Assembly (NCBI RefSeq): GCF_028330525.1
Contig: NZ_JAQMSD010000060.1
Location: 1 to 55,195, forward strand
Reading direction: 5' to 3'
Length of the DNA stretch: 55,195 bases
From: Spirulina sp. CS-785/01
GTDB lineage: Bacteria; Cyanobacteriota; Cyanobacteriia; Cyanobacteriales; Spirulinaceae
The position numbers and the translations under genes are program-made. Each line of letters opens with the position of its first letter. The first letter of the stretch is position 1. Positions 41,824 through 50,531 of this stretch are shown piece after piece. Below the pieces are notes generated by a model, which did not search any database, was not told the DNA's origin, and was given only the letters and a program-made list of their open reading frames with translations.

Positions 41824-43388
41824 ATTGGCATCACTTATTGGTTTGGTTGGTTTGTCTCTCCTCTCTCTCCTTCTTCATTCGTACCCTATTAGCCCCTCAT
41901 AGTCGCGGTTGGAGTTTTGTCTCAGGGGCAATTTTAGGCATTACCGGGGGACTGTATCTGGTTTCCCCCCAATGGGCTGGTATCGTGGGGGGACTCCTTT
42001 GGGCCATCTTTCTCCTCCTCCCCTTAATGGGGTTTGCCCAAGTCAATAAACTCATTTATCAAGATCGTTTCCGCGATGCCCGTCGCTGGGCCACCCTCTT
42101 ACGCTGGTTACATCCCGCCGATGGTTGGTTTGAACAACCCATGATTCTTTCTGCCCTAGAAATGGGACAACAGGGGCAAATGACCCAAGCGATTCGCAGT
42201 TTACGCCCTTACGAAACCACCAGCATCCCCCTAGGCCGCAACGCCACCGCTTTATTATTCCTCATGGGGGCAAGATGGGCGGAACTTCTCCACTGGATAC
42301 AGACTCATGTACCGGAGACGGTGTTAGTCAAAGACCCGCATTTAATTTTGTACTATTTACGCGCCTTGGGCGAAGTGGGAGACTTAAACGGGATGCTGTG
42401 GGGGTTAGAACGCTATGAACGCACCTTAGAAAAAGGGGGGAATCCCATCCCCTTAAATTTGGTGCGGATGTTTGCTTTGGCCTTTTGTGGCCAACCCCAA
42501 GAGGTGGAACGGTTATTAAATGGGCCTCTTGCTGCCTATTCCCCCAGAGTTAAAGTGTTTTGGCGCATTACCGCCGAAATGGCCGCCCAAAGTAACCCTA
42601 AAGCCCGTCATAAGTTAGTCCGACTGCAACATCAGATTAATGATAATGTCTTACAAAGCGCGATCGCGTGGCGACTCAACCACCCCCCCGCCAACCCCAG
42701 AACCACCCTCACCGATCTCGCCTGGCAAATGCTAGATCGTTTGAAATCGGAAATTCACCAAGAAGTCTGCTATGGCAACCCCGTCACCTTCGTTCCGAGT
42801 CGCGCTTCCATCACCTATAGTTTAATTGGTCTCAATGTCCTAGTCTTTCTCGTAGAAGTGATTTTAGGCGGCAGTCAAGACCTCGACACCCTCAACCAAC
42901 TGGGGGCTTTAGTTCCCTATGCTGTGGTAAAAGGAGAACGATGGCGACTCCTGGCGGCCAACTTCCTCCATTACGGGTATTTGCATTTATTCGCCAATAT
43001 GATTGGTTTATATCTCCTCGGTCCTTTTGTGGAATCTCGCTTAGGGAGAGGGCGATATTTGTTCATTTATTTAGGCAGTGGCATCGGGGCTATGTTTTTA
43101 TTTAGTGCCATTGCTATTGCCCAAAATGACCCCTATCAAAGCCTTGTTGGGGCATCTGCCGCCATTATGGGCGTTTTAGGGGCAATTGTAGCCATTTTCC
43201 TGCAAGGCTGGTTAAAAGACAACAGCCCCATTGCAGCGCGACGGTTACGGTTATTTTTAGTCATTATTGGCTTACAAATCACTTTTGACTTAATTATCCC
43301 CGAAGTCAGTGTTTTAGCCCATGTTTTAGGGTTAGGGTTGGGGTTTACCTTAACCATGTTATTGGCTCAAAAAATGGGCAAGGGGTGA
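41820..43388 (+). CDS. Rhomboid-family intramembrane protease with a long helical N-terminal domain
   Basis: 522 residues. N-terminal membrane helices (about 5-25, 32-50 and 55-75) and a cytoplasmic helical, TPR-like region (about 85-325) precede the rhomboid core (about 330-520). Core motifs: 'NFLHYGYLHLFANMIGLYLL', 'VESRLGRGRYLFIYLGSG', catalytic Ser446 in 'LVGASAAIMGVLGA' and His501 in 'VLAHVLGLGLGF'. The dyad is complete, so it should cleave transmembrane substrates within the membrane. The N-terminal domain may select substrates; this is inference. The start codon overlaps the stop of a 40-residue Pro-rich ORF. The HIP1 site at 42660 marks a change to C-rich coding DNA. Confidence 0.87.
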   Translation: MNWHHLLVWLVCLSSLSFFIRTLLAPHSRGWSFVSGAILGITGGLYLVSPQWAGIVGGLLWAIFLLLPLMGFAQVNKLIYQDRFRDARRWATLLRWLHPADGWFEQPMILSALEMGQQGQMTQAIRSLRPYETTSIPLGRNATALLFLMGARWAELLHWIQTHVPETVLVKDPHLILYYLRALGEVGDLNGMLWGLERYERTLEKGGNPIPLNLVRMFALAFCGQPQEVERLLNGPLAAYSPRVKVFWRITAEMAAQSNPKARHKLVRLQHQINDNVLQSAIAWRLNHPPANPRTTLTDLAWQMLDRLKSEIHQEVCYGNPVTFVPSRASITYSLIGLNVLVFLVEVILGGSQDLDTLNQLGALVPYAVVKGERWRLLAANFLHYGYLHLFANMIGLYLLGPFVESRLGRGRYLFIYLGSGIGAMFLFSAIAIAQNDPYQSLVGASAAIMGVLGAIVAIFLQGWLKDNSPIAARRLRLFLVIIGLQITFDLIIPEVSVLAHVLGLGLGFTLTMLLAQKMGKG

Positions 43389-43448
43389 TTAACAATTAAC
43401 CATTAACAATTAACAGTTTTTTCTTTGTTCATAACAATCACAGTAGGT

Positions 43449-43515
43449 CAGAAACCGGGTTTCTATCCAAACTGATCATATTTTTTGACAATGTTAAACA
43501 GAAACCCGGTTTCTT
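43449..43515. repeat. MITE-like repeat with AGAAACCGGGTTTCT ends (copy B)
   Basis: Ends CAGAAACCGGGTTTCT and AGAAACCCGGTTTCT enclose 37 bases. It matches copy A (16078-16144) read on the other strand, in length (67 bp) and in the bases next to the ends. It lies between the rhomboid and TPR genes. Confidence 0.85.
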
Positions 43516-43548
43516 CGCCCCAATTACCCATTACCCATTACCGAAAAA

Positions 43549-44745
43549 ATGAAACCCTTAACATTCCTCTTAACCCTTTTATTAATATTATCCTTGGGAA
43601 CATCTGGACAAGCCCAAGAAAGCCCAGAAGAAGATAGGGAAGAACGGGAAAATCCATTAGAATTTACTGAACCTGATCCCTTGTTACGGCCTGCCATTGA
43701 ACAACGGCCCCTCTCTACCTTAGAAAAACGCAGACTGGAGGAAAACTTAGACGACTTAGCCCTTCAAGCAGCCCAAGAATGGGAAAAAGACAACCCCGAA
43801 GAAGCCTTTGATATTTGGTATCGGGAATTACGGTTGCGACGGTATTTGGGGCCTGTTGCAGAAGTAAACGCATTAGGCCGAGTGGGAAAAGTCGCTTGGG
43901 AAAGTGAACGACAAGCCGATCTTACCGTCATTCGTAACCGCCTCGAAGCCATCCAAACTGAAGCCGAAGAAGAAGAAACCTTAGAAAAACCCCTATATTG
44001 GGCATTAGGAAAGGCTTATGAGAAAATTCGCCTTTATCCTAACGCCTTAGCCATGTATGAACTCATCTTAGCTGATGTGCGTCAGACGAGGAATATTAAT
44101 CAACTCGAAAGTACCTTAAAAACGATCGCTGGCTTACACTTAGGATGGTTTAAATATGCAGACGCGGCCTCAGTGTATGAAGAATTGCTGCTCATTGCGC
44201 GATCGCAGTATAATGACGCTGCTATCATGGACTATCTAGAGCAATTAGCCTATATTTATGATCAAATGGTCGAACCTGAAAAAGCCATTCAGACTCGTCA
44301 ACAACTCCTAGAACGCTACCAAAAAAAAGCACTCATCGCCCAAATTCCCCCCCTCAAAATTGCGATCGCTGAAAATTACGAAACCATCGGCGAAGTTGAA
44401 ACCGCTAACTTAACCTATCAAGAAGCCTTCTCCCTGGCTTGGGAAAACCAACAATTTGGCTACGCCAGCACCGCCTTAAAACAACTGGCCGCCCTATACT
44501 ATGAATATAATCAACCCGACTATGCCCTAGAAATCTATCAAGAACAACTCAAAGCCGCCCAATATGCCTATGATTTTTATACCATGATGGAAACCTACGA
44601 AAAAATGGGCGATATTTACGTTGAACTCGAAGATTATCAACGCGCTTTAATCGCCTATCAAGAAGGTTTAACCCTTGCTGAACGTCTTGATTATGCCCAA
44701 TATGAATTCCAAGAAAAAATTGATCTCGTCTCTAGATTTCTGTGA
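43549..44745 (+). CDS. Exported TPR-repeat protein
   Basis: 398 residues. A signal peptide (FLLTLLLILSLGTSGQA) is followed by a charged Glu/Arg/Pro-rich linker (about 24-70). From about 75 onward there are helical pairs with TPR spacing, e.g. 'YPNALAMYELILADVRQTRN', 'YADAASVYEELLLIARSQYN', 'YDQMVEPEKAIQTRQQLLE', 'YALEIYQEQLKAAQYAYDF' and 'EDYQRALIAYQEGLTLAERL', about eight repeats. It should be a periplasmic protein-interaction scaffold; the partner is unknown. It is 160 bp downstream of the rhomboid gene, separated by a repeat element, so co-transcription is uncertain. Confidence 0.82.
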   Translation: MKPLTFLLTLLLILSLGTSGQAQESPEEDREERENPLEFTEPDPLLRPAIEQRPLSTLEKRRLEENLDDLALQAAQEWEKDNPEEAFDIWYRELRLRRYLGPVAEVNALGRVGKVAWESERQADLTVIRNRLEAIQTEAEEEETLEKPLYWALGKAYEKIRLYPNALAMYELILADVRQTRNINQLESTLKTIAGLHLGWFKYADAASVYEELLLIARSQYNDAAIMDYLEQLAYIYDQMVEPEKAIQTRQQLLERYQKKALIAQIPPLKIAIAENYETIGEVETANLTYQEAFSLAWENQQFGYASTALKQLAALYYEYNQPDYALEIYQEQLKAAQYAYDFYTMMETYEKMGDIYVELEDYQRALIAYQEGLTLAERLDYAQYEFQEKIDLVSRFL

Positions 44746-44748
44746 CCA

Positions 44749-44883
44749 TAAGCATCAGCTATCCGTTGTCAGCCATCAGTTGAAAATACTGACCTCACTC
44801 GTTGGTCGATGGGAGGCGAGCAAGGTTTTTCCTAGCTCTCCAGGCGGGCCGCTTTCATGGAAAAGCTGACGGCTGAATGCTTA
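44749..44883. mobile_element. 135-bp MITE-like element with TAAGCAT(T)CAGC ends
   Basis: Left end TAAGCATCAGCTATCCG (44749 on) and right end CTGACGGCTGAATGCTTA (44866-44883) are imperfect inverted repeats. It has no coding potential. It starts three bases after the TPR stop codon. The right end is identical over 11 bases to the sequence at the predicted omegaRNA boundary (380-390). Confidence 0.6.
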
Positions 44884-44946
44884 AAAATCTAGGCCACCGA
44901 CCCCACAACCCCGTAAAATAACAACAATGCAGCTTTGGAGAAGATA

Positions 44947-45219
44947 ATGCGTGTTTGGATTGTTAGTTTTGGCCTCTTATTTGTCATCATTGAACTCTTA
45001 GACTGGTTACAGGGAATAGAAATCCCCTTACCCGTGTTTGGTGTAGCGGGAATTGCACTGGCGATCGCATCAAACCGCGACAGTCTCACCGCTTTCCCTG
45101 AAACCCCCTCCCAAGCGTCTCCCGAAGAACTTTCCCCTCCCCAACCCCCAACAACAACCCTCCAACCCAAAAAGTCAATTTCTTTCAAAATACGTGGCAA
45201 GGATTCTCCGACTACATAG
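44947..45219 (+). CDS. Small membrane protein (90 aa)
   Basis: 90 residues from the ATG at 44947; an upstream TTG at 44935 is less likely. Two hydrophobic segments (VWIVSFGLLFVIIELLDWL at 3-21; LPVFGVAGIALAIASN at 27-43) are followed by a Pro/Ser/Gln-rich cytoplasmic tail ending in a basic KIRGKDSPTT. A short double-helix N-terminus with disordered tail recurs in cyanobacterial hypotheticals, but I know no function. A HIP1 site (45061) lies at the helix/tail border, where codon use changes to C-rich. Confidence 0.68.
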   Translation: MRVWIVSFGLLFVIIELLDWLQGIEIPLPVFGVAGIALAIASNRDSLTAFPETPSQASPEELSPPQPPTTTLQPKKSISFKIRGKDSPTT

Positions 45220-45295
45220 CGAAGCGCGATTAGTCGCGGGAGGAATGGCCACATCTTCACGCTTGCTATTATAATTTTACAATAAACCTATCCTC

Positions 45296-46000
45296 TTATC
45301 CACGATGAATAATTTGGGCTAAATCTGTTGTTCCAACTTCCCAGAATCCGGTATTGTCTAAGGGGGGAGAAGTAACTTTTAACTGTTGGTAACTTTGGTG
45401 TAATAATCGGACTGCACTGACTCCCATTAATCCCGCAACCCCTAAACTAATGGCTGCATCAACCCATTGCCAATGCCAAAGACTGATGACAATGGCGGCT
45501 ATAATGACTCCTAGAGAACTCAGCGCGTCTGTCACTGCATGGAGGAACACCCCCCGAATATTAATATCGTCCCGATAATCTCGATGCAATAGGGCAATAT
45601 TCACCCCATTCACCCCTAAAGCAACGATCGCAGTCATTAACATAGGCAAACTGACAATTGCTGTGGGAGGATGGAAGAAGTGGCGAATGGCTTCCCAAGC
45701 AATTAATCCCCCCATAACCAATAAACTCCCCCCGTTGGCCATGGCGGCCCAAACTTCTACGGGATGTTGCCGTAAGCGGGGATGACGGGAGACTCCCATG
45801 GCCAATAATGCGAGGGCAATGGCCGCCCCATCTAAGAATAAATGTCCGGAGTCGGCCTGCAAGGCCAAACTACGACTCCACTTTCCCACCAACCATTCCA
45901 CCCCTGCAAAACTCCCCACGAGGAGTAAGGCCACGGGCAGTAAACGGCCTTTCAGGGGGGAGATACAGGTTTGGCAATCCTTCAACCAACAAGCAGCCAT
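45296..46000 (-). CDS. Cation diffusion facilitator (zinc-type) transporter
   Basis: 234 residues from the ATG at 45998-46000. Six membrane helices in CDF order. The metal-site helices can be read: 'ALQADSGHLFLDGAAIALAL' (TM2, His/Asp) and 'VFLHAVTDALSSLGVIIAAI' (TM5, His-x-x-x-Asp). It is short: the C-terminal cytoplasmic domain usual for CDF proteins is nearly absent, ending soon after 'ISLGVAGLMGVSAVRLLHQS'. The N-terminus has Cys-rich 'MAACWLKDCQTC', a possible metal-sensing or trafficking motif. Its ATG overlaps the hom stop by one base (TGATG), so it is translated from the same mRNA as homoserine dehydrogenase. Confidence 0.85.
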   Translation of the reverse strand: MAACWLKDCQTCISPLKGRLLPVALLLVGSFAGVEWLVGKWSRSLALQADSGHLFLDGAAIALALLAMGVSRHPRLRQHPVEVWAAMANGGSLLVMGGLIAWEAIRHFFHPPTAIVSLPMLMTAIVALGVNGVNIALLHRDYRDDINIRGVFLHAVTDALSSLGVIIAAIVISLWHWQWVDAAISLGVAGLMGVSAVRLLHQSYQQLKVTSPPLDNTGFWEVGTTDLAQIIHRG

Positions 46001-47274
46001 CACAAAACTCGTAAAATACTGGTGACGTTAATATCTTCTTGGTTGATGGACTCTACAGCTTGACGAAAGTTCCCTTCTTGGACATCGTGTGTCACGACGA
46101 CGACTTCGGCTAAATTGTCCTGAAAGCCAATTTGCACCACGGATTCTAGACTCACTTTAGCATGGGCAAAACAAGTCCCTAAATGGCCGATCACCCCTGG
46201 GCGATCGCCGCATAAAAATCGCGCATAAAAGCGGGTTTCTAACTCCTCAATGGGGGTAATGGTGCAGTAATTTTGGTGAGAACAGGTTAACAGGGGATGA
46301 TTTTGGGCATTGCTTTGTAACACACTGATAATTTGTAGAATATCCGACACCACTGCGCTGGCCGTAGCCCCTTTCCCGGCCCCTGGCCCGTAAAACATCA
46401 CCTGGCCGAGGGGGTCAGCTTCTACTAAAATGGCGTTATTCACTCCATTCACACTGGCTAAGGGGTGATCTTCGGGGACGAGGGTGGGACCGACTCGGAC
46501 TTGCAGTGATCCGTGGGTGTGTTCGTCTCGTTGGGCAATGGCTAAGAGTTTCACCACAAATCCTAATTGCCGCGCATAATTAATATCGGTGACATTAACT
46601 TGCCGAATCCCTTCCCGTTGAATATCGTCGTAGTGAATGCGTCCTCCAAAGGCCAGAGATGCGAGGATCGAGATTTTATCGGTGGCATCATACCCCTCGA
46701 CATCGGCGGTGGGATCGGCTTCTGCGTAGCCTAATTGTTGCGCTTCGGCGAGGACTTCGGCAAAGTCGCTGCCTTCGTGTTGCATTTGGGTGAGAATATA
46801 GTTGGTGGTCCCGTTGATAATTCCTGTAACCCGTTCAATTTTATTGACTCCAAGGGATTGTTTCAGGGGTTGAATAATGGGAATGCCTCCCCCGACTGCG
46901 GCCTCGAGTAAGACATAGACTCCTGCTTCATTGGCCGCTGTGTAAATTTCGTCTCCGTGACGGGCCATAACCGCTTTGTTGGCGGTGACAATATGTTTTC
47001 CGGCTTTGATGGCTTGGAGAATCAGCGATCGCGCGGGTTCAATGCCGCCGATTAACTCTACTATAATCTCAAGATTGGGATCAGTGACAATGGACTCTAA
47101 ATCCGTCGTGAAGCGGTCTGACGGTAACGCCACCTCTCTGGGTTTAGAGAGCGATCGCACCCCAATGCGAGCAATTTCAATTTCCTTCAACAGGGGATTC
47201 CGTCCCGACGGCGATAATAAAATTTCGGCTGTCCCTGTCCCAACTGTTCCCAGTCCTAATAGACCTACTTTCAC
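46000..47274 (-). CDS. hom: Homoserine dehydrogenase
   Basis: 424 residues. Reduces aspartate semialdehyde to homoserine with NAD(P)H, on the way to threonine, methionine and isoleucine. NAD(P)-binding 'VGLLGLGTVGTGTAEILL' is at the start. The catalytic domain has 'GIINGTTNYILTQMQHEGSDF', 'LGYAEADPTADVEGYDATDK', and 'YGPGAGKGATASAVVSDIL'. A C-terminal ACT domain (about 350-424; RFYARFLCGDRPGVIGHLGT) gives threonine feedback in relatives. Start ATG at 47272-47274. It overlaps the CDF gene downstream. Confidence 0.95.
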   Translation of the reverse strand: MKVGLLGLGTVGTGTAEILLSPSGRNPLLKEIEIARIGVRSLSKPREVALPSDRFTTDLESIVTDPNLEIIVELIGGIEPARSLILQAIKAGKHIVTANKAVMARHGDEIYTAANEAGVYVLLEAAVGGGIPIIQPLKQSLGVNKIERVTGIINGTTNYILTQMQHEGSDFAEVLAEAQQLGYAEADPTADVEGYDATDKISILASLAFGGRIHYDDIQREGIRQVNVTDINYARQLGFVVKLLAIAQRDEHTHGSLQVRVGPTLVPEDHPLASVNGVNNAILVEADPLGQVMFYGPGAGKGATASAVVSDILQIISVLQSNAQNHPLLTCSHQNYCTITPIEELETRFYARFLCGDRPGVIGHLGTCFAHAKVSLESVVQIGFQDNLAEVVVVTHDVQEGNFRQAVESINQEDINVTSILRVL

Positions 47275-47509
47275 GATCGCGCTTCCTTCCTCTGCGAGTC
47301 TTACATGGTGCTAGTCTTCTATTTTACCGGAAAGCCGAGGCGGATTGAGGTAAACCCCAGAAACCCCTGTTTGACTTTTCTATTCTCGATTGAGGTAGAA
47401 ACTAGAGCGTCCGGTGAAGGAAAAATGAGCTTATACTAGAGGAAACGAGCAGAGAGCAAAGAGTGAGTCAGCTTCATCTCCCAAGCCGCTTTCAGTTGTA
47501 GAAGCCATT

Positions 47510-48979
47510 ATGATACACCAAATTGGAGAAATCATTGCAGAAAAATATTATCTTCTCAATCTTCTGGGTGAAGGGAGTTCTGGGATCACTTATGCTGCGA
47601 AACACTTAAAAACAGGGCAAAAGGTTGCACTTAAAGTCCTCTCCCTCCAACATATCGAGAATATCAAATTTATTGAACTCTTTGAACGAGAAGCCCAAGT
47701 CTTAAAAACCCTGCAACATCCCAATATTCCCCAGTATCTCGATTTTTTCCCCATTGAAACCGAGCAGAACTATTGTTTCTATTTGGTACAAGAATTAGTC
47801 GAGGGACAATCCCTAGAACGCTTAGTCCAACAAGGATGGCGTGCAACCCCTACCGAGATTCGCCAAATCACGGAACAACTGTTAACGGTTTTAACTTATT
47901 TACATCAACTTTCCCCTCCAGTCATTCATCGAGATATTAAACCCCATAACCTGATTCTCAAGGACAAAGGAAAAATTTTTTTAGTGGATTTTGGGTCGGT
48001 GCAAAATACCTATCAGAGTACCTTAGCGCGAAGTAGTACCGTGGTAGGAACTTATGGGTATATGGCCCCAGAACAGTTTATCGGGAAAGCCGTTCCAGGG
48101 ACAGATTTGTATAGTGTGGGGGCAACCTTGTTATTTTTACTCACCCATCGGTCTCCCTCGGAATTTCCCACAGACCGCCTCACCATTGATTTTCGTTCCT
48201 CTGTAACGGTTTCTGAGGGGTTTGCGCTGTGGTTAGAGCAAATGTTAGCCCCCGACCTTCAAGACCGCTTTTCTTCCGCAGAAAACGCCTTAAATGCCTT
48301 GCGATCGCAAACTATCAAACCGCCCTCCGTCTCCACTCAGCGCAGGGTCTTAGGGGCTAGTTTACTAGCGATCGCCCTTCTAGGGGGAATCTTCCTCAAT
48401 ACGTTTAAATATCCAATCTTGAGTCGTTTTGGCTTTACTCCTTATCCCTTCTATACTGCGATTCGAGACGGAGACGCAGTAACCGTTCAAGAGTATCTAG
48501 AACGAGGAGTACAGGTCAACACGCGAGACATGGATCACAGTACCCCCTTACATTGGTCCGTTTCCAATGGACATCCCGATGTCGCAAAACTTCTGTTAGA
48601 CCAAGGAGCAAAGATTGATGTTGCGGTTAATTCTCCTCGTTCTCCAGACGAACATCAGGTGTTACATACTGCCGTTCACCACAATGACCCAGAACTGGTA
48701 CAACTCCTCCTAGACTATGGTGCGGATATTAATGCTAGAGATGCCTTTGGACGAACTCCCCTTCATCATGCCATTAGTAAGCCCAATTTACTCGATTATT
48801 ACGGGATGACGGTTACTAAAAAACAGCCCTCTCCAGAGATTATCGAGTTATTAGTTCGTCAGGGAGCTAACATTAATGCCCAAGATAACCAAAATCGAAC
48901 CCCACTGGATTACGCTCGTCAAAAAAGATATTCCCAAGTCGTCCAACAAATCCAACAGGGAGGACACGCTTACGAATGA
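47510..48979 (+). CDS. Ser/Thr protein kinase with ankyrin repeats
   Basis: 489 residues. Hanks-type kinase at 10-270: Gly loop 'LLGEGSSGITYAAK', Lys in 'KVALKVLSL', catalytic Asp142 in 'VIHRDIKPHNLIL', 'FLVDFGSVQNTYQ' (DFG) and 'GTYGYMAPEQF'. A single membrane helix (about 282-302, 'GASLLAIALLGGIFLNTF') follows, then four ankyrin repeats (about 320-485; 'DMDHSTPLHWSVSNGHPDVA', 'DAFGRTPLHHAIS', 'NRTPLDYARQKRYSQV') that would lie on the other side of the membrane. All catalytic residues are present. The stop overlaps the next kinase gene by four bases (ATGA), so the two are translationally coupled. Confidence 0.9.
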   Translation: MIHQIGEIIAEKYYLLNLLGEGSSGITYAAKHLKTGQKVALKVLSLQHIENIKFIELFEREAQVLKTLQHPNIPQYLDFFPIETEQNYCFYLVQELVEGQSLERLVQQGWRATPTEIRQITEQLLTVLTYLHQLSPPVIHRDIKPHNLILKDKGKIFLVDFGSVQNTYQSTLARSSTVVGTYGYMAPEQFIGKAVPGTDLYSVGATLLFLLTHRSPSEFPTDRLTIDFRSSVTVSEGFALWLEQMLAPDLQDRFSSAENALNALRSQTIKPPSVSTQRRVLGASLLAIALLGGIFLNTFKYPILSRFGFTPYPFYTAIRDGDAVTVQEYLERGVQVNTRDMDHSTPLHWSVSNGHPDVAKLLLDQGAKIDVAVNSPRSPDEHQVLHTAVHHNDPELVQLLLDYGADINARDAFGRTPLHHAISKPNLLDYYGMTVTKKQPSPEIIELLVRQGANINAQDNQNRTPLDYARQKRYSQVVQQIQQGGHAYE

Positions 48980-50379
48980 CACCAACTCCCCAAAACTCAC
49001 AACCCCTCTTAGCCAACAAATATCGCCTTCTGAAACCATTAGGACAAGGAGGAATGGGGATTACTTACATCGCCAAAGATGTAGAAAACGATCAATTGGT
49101 GGCGATTAAGACACTTTCATTACATCGGGTGAAAGATTGGAAAGTTTTAGAGCTTTTTGAACGAGAAGCTCGCATTTTATCTCAATTAGACCATTCGGCA
49201 ATTCCTCGTTATATTGACTATTTTCAACTAGATCAACCCGATAACCGCAATTTTTATTTAGTTCAACAACTCGCCCCTGGAGAGTCCTTAGCCACCCTAG
49301 TAAAAAAAAATGGGAAACTTTCGATAAAGTCAGTCAAAAAAGTAGCTACAAAGATATTAGAAATTTTAGTTTATTTACAAAATTTTAATCCCCCAATTAT
49401 TCATCGAGACATTAAACCTCAAAATATTATTTTTAATCAAGATAAAACTGCCAGTGAGCAACTTTTTTTAGTGGATTTTGGGGCAGTTCAAGAAACTTAC
49501 CAACAAACAGTTGCAGGAGGAAGTACCATTGTAGGAACTTATGGCTATATTGCTCCAGAACAATTTCGGGGTCAAGCTAAATTAGGGACAGATTTATATG
49601 GGTTAGGCACAACATTATTATTTCTCTTATGGGGGGATTCTCCGGCAACATTACCCCAAGATAAACTTAAAATTAATTTCCGGGAGGTTTTAAATTTAGA
49701 TCAATTCTTTGCCGATTGGTTGGATAAAATGATTGAACCCGCTTTAGAAGACCGTTTTAGTTCTGCCCAAGAAGCCTTAGCTGTATTACGGGGAGAACAA
49801 GTAATTCCCCCTTCTCAACCTTCCCGAAAAATGCACCGAAAACCCGCTAATAGTGAAATTAAAGTGAAGCAAGCGGGAGAAAAGCTATTGATTAAAATTC
49901 CTAGTGGTCAACTCCGTAGTTCTCATAGTCAAAAAATCGCTATCTTTATTTTTCTTTGGGATGGAATTTTAGCCTTTTTAATGTGGTGTATGATCGATTT
50001 AGGTTTAGTTCTGAATCCGGCAAATTACGTCATTTTTGGGATTTTTACCTTGTTCGGTTTATGGATACTTTATAAATTTATTTATGCGGCATTTTCAGTC
50101 ATTAACATTGAAGTTAGTCCCCATCAAATTCAGATCAGCAAAACACTCTTAAATTCTGAGTATCAAAACAAAATTCTACAAGATATTCAGAAAATTTGTT
50201 CTACCCAAGCCCAGTTTTTTGGCATCAATCTCCCGTTTACGATGTGTGAATTGATCACCTCTCGCCAAACCTATCGGTTTGCTTCTCTTTTACCCCGTTC
50301 AGAGCAAAATTGGCTCGTCCAACAATTGCAAACTTGTTTGTCCTTTGGTCAGCATTCAGCCATCAGCCGCGACTCTTAA
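48976..50379 (+). CDS. Ser/Thr protein kinase with a membrane C-terminal domain
   Basis: 467 residues. Hanks-type kinase (about 12-275): 'PLGQGGMGITYIAKDVEN', Lys in 'QLVAIKTL', Asp145 in 'IIHRDIKPQNIIFNQD', 'LFLVDFGAVQETYQQ' and 'GTYGYIAPEQFRGQ'. It is followed by a linker (KMHRKPANSEIKVKQ) and two membrane helices (about 322-342 and 350-375, 'AIFIFLWDGILAFLMWCMID'), then about 90 cytoplasmic residues (IEVSPHQIQISKTLLNSEYQ) resembling a PH-like fold, function unknown. Its kinase domain is closely related to that of the gene before, so the pair arose by duplication and took different sensor ends. Starts by ATGA overlap. Confidence 0.9.
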   Translation: MTPTPQNSQPLLANKYRLLKPLGQGGMGITYIAKDVENDQLVAIKTLSLHRVKDWKVLELFEREARILSQLDHSAIPRYIDYFQLDQPDNRNFYLVQQLAPGESLATLVKKNGKLSIKSVKKVATKILEILVYLQNFNPPIIHRDIKPQNIIFNQDKTASEQLFLVDFGAVQETYQQTVAGGSTIVGTYGYIAPEQFRGQAKLGTDLYGLGTTLLFLLWGDSPATLPQDKLKINFREVLNLDQFFADWLDKMIEPALEDRFSSAQEALAVLRGEQVIPPSQPSRKMHRKPANSEIKVKQAGEKLLIKIPSGQLRSSHSQKIAIFIFLWDGILAFLMWCMIDLGLVLNPANYVIFGIFTLFGLWILYKFIYAAFSVINIEVSPHQIQISKTLLNSEYQNKILQDIQKICSTQAQFFGINLPFTMCELITSRQTYRFASLLPRSEQNWLVQQLQTCLSFGQHSAISRDS

Positions 50380-50431
50380 ATAGGGCTTGCTGAAAAAGTG
50401 TTCATTGGCTGGTGAGGCTAGGGAACAGGGA

Positions 50432-50483
50432 GTTTCAGCTATTAGCCTTTGGTTTTAACTGAAGGCATATAAAGGTAGCATTA
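50432..50483 (-). repeat. 52-bp dispersed repeat, copy 2
   Basis: Minus-strand copy of the 39599-39650 repeat: the outer 22 and 18 bases are identical, and the centre is CCTTCAGTTAAAACCAAAGG instead of CCTTGGGTTTTAACCCAAGG. Immediately beyond it is a variant of the TAAGCATTCAG motif (50486-50495, one mismatch). Confidence 0.9.
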
Positions 50484-50531
50484 TCTGAATACTTACGTCC
50501 TTTGACTCCTAGGGTGAAGGGATATTCTCCA

